From Atherix ibis (Eukaryota; Arthropoda; Insecta; Diptera; Athericidae), in the NCBI GenBank assembly GCA_958298945.1, contig OY282610.1:66089088-66153087 (forward strand): a stretch of DNA of 64,000 nucleotides, written 5' to 3'. The position numbers and the translations under genes are program-made. Positions 55,321-64,000 of the stretch are shown piece after piece (position 1 is the stretch's first letter; each line of letters begins with the position of its first letter). The notes below the pieces were generated by a model. The model was not told the DNA's origin. It did no database searches and was given only the letters and a program-made list of their open reading frames with translations.

Positions 55321-57014
55321 AGAAGGTGAAATTATACGCGATGAGAAAAACGAAACAAGCAAAATGTTTTAAGAATTGTGAAAAAATTTAAATAAATTGG
55401 AGAGTTAATTGAGACTCTTTTAAAAAAGCAGAAAAGCTTTTTACTCTATACCTCGAAACAATATATTATAAGGTTTGGTAACACACTTGACCTGAGGTTA
55501 CTGTCCCCCTTAAGCCCAACTAAAAATTACATAATTTCTTGACTAGACTTACAATAAATAAATTGTTCCATAACTTTATTCCTGAGATGGTTATATTTGG
55601 TTCCGCGATATCTGAAGGTAATTTATTGTACTAAGCGTAAATGAATCAGCGCCGCTATTACAACTACGAAATATCAATGATAAAAAAGATTAAAATGGAT
55701 TGCATATTAACAAACGTAAAATGAATAAAATTTTATAAAATTTTCCACTAAATTTTAATCTAAAAATCTTTAAAGTCAATGAAGAATAACTACTGAAAAT
55801 TCCCTTTTGCCAGCGCAGATATCCGAAACTAATGAATTCCCTAAGCCGTAGAAAGCGCCATGAAAAATTTTGCCCCAAACCCTATTACTTATGTAAATTA
55901 ATTCTACTAATTATATGAATTGTAACACATTGTTTTAAAATACCAAAAAAAAATGAAATATCATCTCTGTCAGGGATTCTTTTTTATTTATTTCCATTCG
56001 CATGTGTAAGAATTATTTTCCACGATGATTTGCAACTGAAGAAGATATTTTCTTATATGCATAACCTTTTAAGGCCAATATTTTGCTTAGACTGAGCTGG
56101 TAATTGTAGGTTTGAATGGCAGACGACTGTTTCCCACGCAGAACGAACACTGACGTTCCTAAGAACCGATCTTGTTCTACTAAATTTGCAAACAAAATCC
56201 GAATAGGAAAAGCAATAATTTCTGGTTTAGTTTTTCCCTGCCATAACATTTACGAACATTCTATTTTTATGAAAATGATTCAGGCTAGAAGACAGCCTTT
56301 TTTTTATTTAGGATTTTCCATTGAAGTAATAAAATCACTTCTTACATGGCAGTTTTGTGCAATTGCTTCGAATATTAATGGATATTTTTAGTAAGGCTTA
56401 TATGCTAATGCAACTAAAGGTAAGTAGCTGTTAAGAACTCATCGATCACTTTTTCGTTATTAAATTAAAAATTCAAATGTACAGGCGATTCCCCTCCCAA
56501 TAATGATTATAGACAATTAACATTCTCGGTTAAAAATACGTAACTAAAAAAGGGGCAAAATAAATTTCTAAAAGGGAAAATAATTGAATGTCTTGCCCAG
56601 AGGAAAGAATAGGTCTACACCGGAGATGAGAATTTTTATTAGTTGAATCTCAAATTCTATATTGTTCACCATCCAGTATTGCAATGTTACAAATAGTAGA
56701 ATTTCTTCATAAGTTCCTCTTATTAATGAGGATTATGAGTTTTTCTTTTACCATTTTTACGCATAGTTAATGAACATCGTATGGAAACTATGAATAAAAC
56801 GATGGTCTAATTTGCATTCTCCTGGCTTCATATCCTCCATCAGTCTGCCGACATGGTCTGATTCTATTGTAAACATAGTCAATCATCATGAATTATTCCC
56901 GACACAGTTTAATCTGCTTTTAATGCAGCTCATCCTATCACAGTTGAACACTGAATTTTTGCACAAAAATCATAATTTTTGATATTATCCTTATTTGATA
57001 AATCGTGGAAGAAA
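55321..57014. other. Non-coding stretch
   Basis: No gene recognised. Overlapping plus (56116-56391) and minus (56249-56013) frames have no known motif. Confidence 0.4.
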
Positions 57015-60000
57015 AGGTTTTTTAAAAAAAGGGAAATAAATTTTCAAAAAGAGAATTTTTCCAAGTTCTTAAATTTCAATTAACAAAAGCGAAAATATAT
57101 TTTTTTAAATGAAAATTTCCCAAAAAATTCTTAAAACAAAAATTTAAATATGGAAGATTCCCAAGAATTTTTTAAAAAAAAGGGAAATAAATTTTCAAAA
57201 AGAGAATTTTTCCAAGTTCTTAAATTGTAATTAAAAAAAGCGAAAATATATTTTTAAAAATGAAAATTTCCCAAAAATTCTCAAAAAAAACTAATTTAAA
57301 TATGAAAATTTCCCAAGAATTTTCAAAAAAAGGGAAATAAATTTTCAAAAACGGAATATTTCCAAGAATTCTCAAAAAAAGGGAAATAAATTTCCAAATA
57401 TGAAAATTTCCCAAGAATTTTCGAAAAAAGCGAAATAAATTTTCAAAAACAGAAAGTTTCCAATTTTTGAAATCTTGATTCATAAAAAGGGAAATTAATT
57501 TTCAAAACCGGAATATTTCCAAGAATTTTTTTAAAAAAGGGAAATAAATTTTCAAAAAGAGAATTTTTCCAAGTACTTAAATTGTAATTAAAAAAAGCGA
57601 AAATATAGTTTTAAAAATGAAAATTTCCCAAAAATTTCTTAAAACAAAAATTTAAATATGGAATATTCCCAAGAATTTTTTAAAAAAAAGGGAAACTAAT
57701 TTTCAAAAATAGAAACAAGCCAATTTTTTAAATGTTGATTCATAAAAAGGGAAATAAAGTTTCAAAAACGGAATATTTCCAAGAATTCTCAAAAAAAGGG
57801 AAATAAATTTCCAAATATGAAAGTTTCCCAAGAATTTTCGAAAAAAGCGAAATAAATTTTCAAAAACAGAAAGTTTCCAATTTTTGAAATCTTGATTCAT
57901 AAAAAGGGAAATTAATTTTCAAAACCGGAATATTTCCAAGAATTTTTTTAAAAAAGGGAAATAAATTTTCAAAAAGAGAATTTTTCCAAGTACTTAAATT
58001 GTAATTAAAAAAAGCGAAAATATATTTTTAAAAATGAAAATTTCCCAAAAATTTCTTAAAACAAAAATTTAAATATGGAATATTCCCAAGAATTTTTTAA
58101 AAAAAAGGGAAACTAATTTTCAAAAATAGAAACAAGCCAATTTTTTAAATGTTGATTCATAAAAAGGGAAATAAAGTTTCAAAAACGGAATATTTCCAAG
58201 AATTCTCAAAAAAAGGGAAATAAATTTCCAAATATGAAAGTTTCCCAAGAATTTTCAAAAAAAGCGAAATAAATTTTAAAAAACAGAAAGTTTCCAATTT
58301 TTGAAATGTTGATTCATAAAAAGGGAAATAAATTTTCAAAACCGGAATATTTCCAAGAATTTTTTTAAAAAAAGGAAATAAATTTTCAAAAAGAGATTTT
58401 TCCAAGTTCTTAAATTGTAATTAAAAAAAGCGAAAATATATTTTTTTAAATGAAAATTTCCCAAAAATTTCTTAAAACAAAAATTTAAATATGGAATATT
58501 CCCAAGAATTTTTTAAAAAAAAGGGAAACTAATTTTCAAAAATAGAAACAAGCCAATTTTTTAAATGTTGATTCATAAAAAGGGAAATAAAGTTTCAAAA
58601 ACGGAATATTTCCAAGAATTCTCAAAAAAAGGGAAATAAATTTCCAAATATGAAAGTTTCCCAAGAATTTTCGAAAAAAGCGAAATAAATTTTCAAAAAC
58701 AGAAAGTTTCCAATTTTTGAAATCTTGATTCATAAAAAGGGAAATAAATTTTCAAAACCGGAATATTTCCAAGAATTTTTTTAAAAAAGGGAAATAAATT
58801 TTCAAAAAGAGAATTTTTCCAAGTACTTAAATTGTAATTAAAAAAAGCGAAAATATATTTTTAAAAATGAAAATTTCCCAAAAATTTCTTAAAACAAAAA
58901 TTTAAATATGGAATATTCCCAAGAATTTTTTAAAAAAAAGGGAAACTAATTTTCAAAAATAGAAACAAGCCAATTTTTTAAATGTTGATTCATAAAAAGG
59001 GAAATAAAGTTTCAAAAACGGAATATTTCCAAGAATTCTCAAAAAAAGGGAAATAAATTTCCAAATATGAAAGTTTCCCAAGAATTTTCAAAAAAAGCGA
59101 AATAAATTTTAAAAAACAGAAAGTTTCCAATTTTTGAAATGTTGATTCATAAAAAGGGAAATAAATTTTCAAAACCGGAATATTTCCAAGAATTTTTTTA
59201 AAAAAAGGAAATAAATTTTCAAAAAGAGATTTTTCCAAGTTCTTAAATTGTAATTAAAAAAAGCGAAAATATATTTTTTTAAATGAAAATTTCCCAAAAA
59301 TTTCTTAAAACAAAAATTTAAATATGGAATATTCCCAAGAATTTTTTAAAAAAAAGGGAAACTAATTTTCAAAAATAGAAACAAGCCAATTTTTTAAATG
59401 TTGATTCATAAAAAGGGAAATAAAGTTTCAAAAACGGAATATTTCCAAGAATTCTCAAAAAAAGGGAAATAAATTTCCAAATATGAAAGTTTCCCAAGAA
59501 TTTTCGAAAAAAGCGAAATAAATTTTCAAAAACAGAAAGTTTCCAATTTTTGAAATCTTGATTCATAAAAAGGGAAATAAATTTTCAAAACCGGAATATT
59601 TCCAAGAATTTTTTTAAAAAAAGGAAATAAATTTTCAAAAAGAGAATTTTTCCAAGTACTTAAATTGTAATTAAAAAAAGCGAAAATATATTTTTAAAAA
59701 TGAAAATTTCCCAAAAAATTCTTAAAACAAAAATTTAAATATGGAAGATTCCCAAGAATTTTTTAAAAAAAAGGGAAACTAATTTTCAAAAATAGAAACA
59801 AGCCAATTTTTTAAATGTTGATTCATAAAAAGGGAAATAAAGTTTCAAAAACGGAATATTTCCAAGAATTCTCAAAAAAAGGGAAATAAATTTCCAAATA
59901 TGAAAGTTTCCCAAGAATTTTCGAAAAAAGCGAAATAAATTTTCAAAAACAGAAAGTTTCCAATTTTTGAAATGTTGATTCATAAAAAGGGAAATAAATT

Positions 60001-60560
60001 TTCAAAACCGGAATATTTCCAAGAATTTTTTTAAAAAAGGGAAATAAATTTTCAAAAAGAGAATTTTTCCAAGTTCTTAAATTGTAATTAAAAAAAGCGA
60101 AAATATATTTTTTTAAATGAAAATTTACCAAAAATTCTTAAAAAAAAACAAATTTAAATATGAAAATTTCCCAAGAATTTTCAAAAAAAGGGAAATAAAT
60201 TTTCAAAAACGGAATATTTCCAAGAATTCTCAAAAAAAAGGAAAATAAATTTCCAAATATGAAAATTTCCCAAGAATTTTCAAAAAAAAGGGAAATAAAT
60301 TTTCAAAAACAGAAACTTGCCAAGTTTTTAAATCTTGATGCATAAAAAGCAAAATAAATTTTCAAAAACGGAATATTTCCAAGAATTAAAAAAAAAAGGA
60401 AATAAATTTTCAAAAACAAAACATTCCCAAATTCTTAAATTTGTAATTGAAGAAAAAATTAAATAAATTCTCAAATACAGGTTTCCCAAAAAGAAAAATC
60501 TATTTTGAAAAAGGAAATTTCCATTCAATAAAAACGTTTTTAAAAAATCACAAATTTTAC
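57015..60560. repeat. 416/417-bp satellite with 833-bp dimeric higher-order repeat and ~50-bp subrepeats
   Basis: A fixed landmark (the ttgattcataaaaaggg point) falls at 57483, 57900, 58317, 58733, 59150, 59566 and 59983, giving periods of 416-417 bp. The landmark alternates between cttgattcat and gttgattcat over five successive units, and other variants alternate with it, so near-identical dimers of 833 bp repeat (57703, 58536 and 59369 start equivalent points). Each monomer comprises about eight diverged subunits of 40-60 bp built on gggaaataaattttcaaaaa and ggaatatttccaagaatt. The edges (57015-57480 and 60130-60560) are more diverged. The recurring phenylalanine-rich frames on the minus strand are by-products. 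Confidence 0.96.
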
Positions 60561-62839
60561 TTATACAACAAGGGTACTTTTTAAGCACATCTTTATATTT
60601 TTCGTCAGACCTTGTAATTTAAACATAATCTCGAGCACATCTCAAATTTGATTTCAATATAGTTTCCTAAGTTTCTCATAGATGGTGCTATAAGCGCTGA
60701 AGTGGAATTTTCCCTAATAATTTTTATGTTTTTTTTTGGCAAACTAAAAAATGAAAAGTTTTTTTAAGTACTGACCCATAAAATATTCTAGTTCAAGGTC
60801 AACTAATTCTGAATTATAAACTAAAAACCCAATTTTTCTGTTATTTATTTTTTATTATCATATTCAGTCGATAAATTTTCTATAAAGCTAGACTATCATA
60901 AACCATCCATTCCCACCCCCTCCCCCTCCCTAGAAGGTGTTTTTTTTAGCAAATAAAATTTATATGAACTGCGAAATACATAAATTTATGTGAATTTCTT
61001 ACAATCTTTTACTTGTATAATAATTTTTATAGTTTAAAAGAAAATTTACCAACATAGGATCTTAGAAAAAATTTAAGGCAAAGAAATAATATTTTTATTT
61101 ATTTTTTTTTTAACTAAACATCATTTGGGATCATCACAAGTTATTGACTAATTTTATCTAAAATCTATGTGGTCACCCTTTTTATGAGTATTTATGACTA
61201 TGAGAAATAAAATCTTTTCTTCTTCACTTAATTAATGTCAATTTTATATAAATTATTATCCCATTTTCTAAAGGAAATAAGAATTTATAAGAAACCGAAT
61301 ATCTTTTCTTACATATGTCATCGGTTAGAAAGAAAATAGAAAAAAGAACATATTATCATAAAAAAAAATAGATTCAATATCATTAATAATGGATAATCAA
61401 TAAATATGAAGATCAAAGATGATTTCACTTTTAAAAGGACACTTTCACAATATGCAATATAGTCTCTTCCGGAAGGATATTAGCTTTGAAAGCTTTCCAT
61501 CAAAATGAATAATAACAAATTTTATCTGACAAATCATATCATATCTTTACTATTAAAATTCAATTTTCATCTTCTGATTTTTCCCTCGAATTCAGATACT
61601 AAAAATTTTAAAATAGAACAAAATACGAAACGAAAAGATGAAGAGAATTTGTCACTTTTAATAATTTTGTCATTTTTATATCAATTCCATTTTATGTTTT
61701 ATTACTGATTCAAGGAAAATATTCCAATTTCATGGGATTTCGTAAGTATCTGATCCAAGTACATGCTAAGTTTGTGAATGTAAAAATGGTTCGCCATGGA
61801 AGTGAAATAGGATTTCGGAAATTTTTTATAAAGTATCAAAAATTCTAACTTAAAAAAATTGCTCAACGTTTTATAAAAGTTTTCAAATTAGTCAAATATT
61901 TTCGCGTACATGCACAGGAACTTGCATTATTTTTATGCATTTGAAGGTCATAAAAATCCAATCTTTTAATTTAATGCATTCAAAATAACGATGAAAAAAG
62001 ACAGAGAGAGATAGAGTCAAAGAGATAAAAGCCATATTCTTTTCAAGTCCTTTCTAAGTAACATTCCAGAAGAAAGGAATTTCCAAAAAAAAACATTTTA
62101 ATTTTTTTTTTAAACTCGAAATCATAAAATACACGAAAGGAAGAAGTAGGGTTGATTTTGGAGTCAATTTTATAATAGCTAAATAAATACTACAATTCGA
62201 TTTTAGTCAGGAGCAAATGTAAGGAAGACAAAGTGATTAACTAGCGCCTTTTTTGGGCAGAACCTTTATCTACTTTCGCACTATACACGTATATGTCAGT
62301 GTGCCAATAGAGCAGTGGACCACTACGGACATCTGCTTTTCTAACTTCACTCTTCATACTTTAATCAAAAGTATTTTTATCTCCCCCAGCTCAAAAAGGA
62401 ATTCATCATCTCTATTCTTATTTATATCTCATCTGGAAACGAATTCTTCCATCCTGCCCTTACGATTTCCAAACTTCCCAAGCAGAGTTGAAAGCGTATA
62501 CCACTCTTGATAGGTTTAAGAAGGCTTCTATCGATCCGACCATATAAGTAACTTTTCCTTGAACAGTTGGACGGATTAAAAGATCATATTTTTCTAATCA
62601 CGAGTTCTACTACCGACACCAATCTTTTTTGGTTGTCGAACTTTTTTTAAGTGCAGCACCCGCGCGATGCTTTCTGGAATCGTCCCGTGTGGGGCAGCTT
62701 TATATTATGAGAAGTTGTGGGCTATCAAATCGACAATTTAACGAAGTTCTATTATTGTTAGTGACAGCCTCCCCGCCTTCAAAGCTATTTGATTGTTTAT
62801 TTGAGTAAATTTTTTTTAGATATTTTCGAGCCTTAAGAT
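60561..62839. other. AT-rich non-coding stretch
   Basis: No gene or repeat recognised. Frames at 61505-61708 and 62253-62510 lack known motifs. Confidence 0.4.
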
Positions 62840-63690
62840 GCGATTATACCACTTGAGAAATGCTCGAATTTCAGGAAAGATCATCATTACTTTTGGCTGG
62901 AGCGGTTTCCACCGAGCATGTTCGAGACGAACAGACTATGGAGATTGTAGACGTTCAATCATTTAAGGCAACGAGCACGAACATTATTTTTCGCAGTGTG
63001 ACTTGTGTGAAAAACTTTTGTATATTAAAAATTATTTGTTTTGTGTTTTGATTTGACGGTTGTTTGACATTGAATTGCCCAGTCTATACCAAAAAGGTGA
63101 TCGAAATCATTGTTTAGCAATTAACGACGAGACCAGTTCCAAAAGGTGATCCACATCATCCTTGCCAAGATGGTCAAAAGTTCTTCTCGAAGTGATTACC
63201 GCCGTGGAATACCAACAGTTACTTTCCGCATGGACCGTCCTTTCCGCTTACGCCCACCCAGGCGCTGTTTGCGCTGAAGATCTTCATTGTTATCGCTTTC
63301 GCTATCGTCCAACCTCAGTCACCTCGATGCGACTGCACTTCGTTTTCGTTGCCGAATTCTTTTGAATTTATTCTATTTTCCATTTTTTTAATATATTTTT
63401 TTTTTTTAGGTTATTTAAATATTTTTTTTACCTTTTCTGTGATTGCCAAATGTATTTGTTAATTGTAATAATTACTAATATTAATTATTATTAATAATAA
63501 TTATTAATGAAAATAGTTGTTATAATTTTGTTTAACTGCAAAACGCAAAAAACACAATTGAAAATCGTTCATAAAAACGAAACAAATGTCGAAAATGTCA
63601 AATGGATGGAAAAAAAATCGTAGCTCGAGCAAATTTTGACTGTTGGGTAAGCTTTGATCGAGCTCACGTGTAATCACTGCTCGAAAATAA
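62840..63690 (+). mobile_element. Unnamed inverted-repeat element, copy 2
   Basis: It begins gcgattataccacttgagaa at 62840, matching the end of copy 1 at 19023. It then shares with copy 1 the series cgcagtgtga (62996), gtgttttgattt, catccttgccaagatggt (63156-63173), ctttccgctta/cttaccgcgta with cgcccaccca, tgcacttcgttttc, and near 63645-63685 a tgatcgagctca to cactgctcga block. The expected right-hand inverted repeat is not found: after 63690 the sequence passes into a DD41D-family remnant. The short frame starting at 63170 (MVKSSSRSDYRRGI) is open for only 35 codons and is not frame-compatible with copy 1, so no protein is claimed. A palindromic TA-rich patch (attaattattattaataat) lies at about 63480-63510. 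Confidence 0.6.
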
Positions 63691-63754
63691 TGGCAAGAAT
63701 TAAAGCCACCGGATTATTTCGAATGTTGAAATTTCGCTGATAGGATCATTGAAC

Positions 63755-64000
63755 ATTGTGCTTTTCGCCAAAGCTCAGTTTTACTTAGACGGCTATGTTA
63801 ACAACCAATAGAAGAACTGTTATTGAACAACCATTACATTAGTGACGTGTTACTGTATGGCGCGTTTTATAGGCTGAGGGCATCATTGGTACGTACTTTT
63901 CCGAAAATGACGCTGGTGCTACAATTACTGCTACAAAAACATAGTAACCAATTGTTTATGGCCTATTTTTGATAACATGGACTATGTGCCATACTGCCTA
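63755..64000 (+). pseudogene. DD41D-family transposase remnant VII, cut by the window edge
   Basis: Plus-strand translation reads FAKAQFYLDGYVNNQ near 63766-63815, the first catalytic block of the family (SDEAHFHLDGYVNKQ) with the key aspartate/glutamate region altered. It is followed by frame-shifted pieces equivalent to VWCALxxxGIIGPYFFEN and, near 63925-63990, NQLFMAYF with DNMDYVP-like text. The rest of the gene lies outside the window. Inactive. Confidence 0.7.

Noticed and set aside
57220..60588. Repeated minus-strand frames of 62-87 codons rich in Phe, Leu, Lys (FENLF, FPFYES)
   Set aside because: They recur because the underlying satellite recurs, the composition follows the AT-rich unit, and frames shift between monomers; not genes.

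Overview
This window looks like AT-rich nuclear DNA of an insect. The one host gene part I can name is a 57-codon exon at 31159-31329 (minus strand). It encodes the start of a Gas2-like calponin-homology protein, the Drosophila pickled eggs (pigs) type, and ends in a clean splice donor. No bacterial or viral gene organisation, rRNA, tRNA or CRISPR array was seen. The order of insect cannot be fixed from this sequence.

Almost everything else is transposon debris and tandem repeats. At least five Tc1/mariner lineages are present. (1) A DD34D mariner whose ends read cgaggtctgttcaaaaagta has four copies (278-1048, 12205-13406, 34644-35860, 40951-41790), all damaged; one is a fold-back with two 5' ends. 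(2) A nearly intact DD34D mariner with 29-bp inverted repeats lies at 36738-37996. (3) A mariner deletion derivative lies at 33467-34029. (4) A transposase fragment lies at 42960-43255. (5) A family whose best copy has DD41D spacing is scattered as seven fragments. Non-LTR retrotransposon (LINE) pieces occur at 6600-7075, 32001-32893, 33339-33395, 38353-38640, 39020-39480, 46465-46700, 47420-47960 and 53480-54100. An element I cannot name has two diverged, oppositely oriented copies at 19023-19760 and 62840-63690.

Tandem arrays are unusually varied: about 141-bp units (5300-6320), a degenerate ~30-bp array (7960-9050), a 38-bp minisatellite of about 57 units (14932-17104), three ~400-440-bp units (22235-23515), a 33-bp array (51195-51600), a 23-bp array (54190-55320), and a 416/417-bp satellite with an 833-bp dimeric higher-order repeat (57015-60560).

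The host exon is transcribed leftwards and no following exon was recognised before position 1, so the left 31 kb is probably intron 1. The right 32 kb is upstream sequence or intron. No cooperating gene system was found. The most interesting items are the unnamed inverted-repeat element pair, the fold-back mariner, the three-stem fold-back at 42634-42782 and the higher-order satellites.
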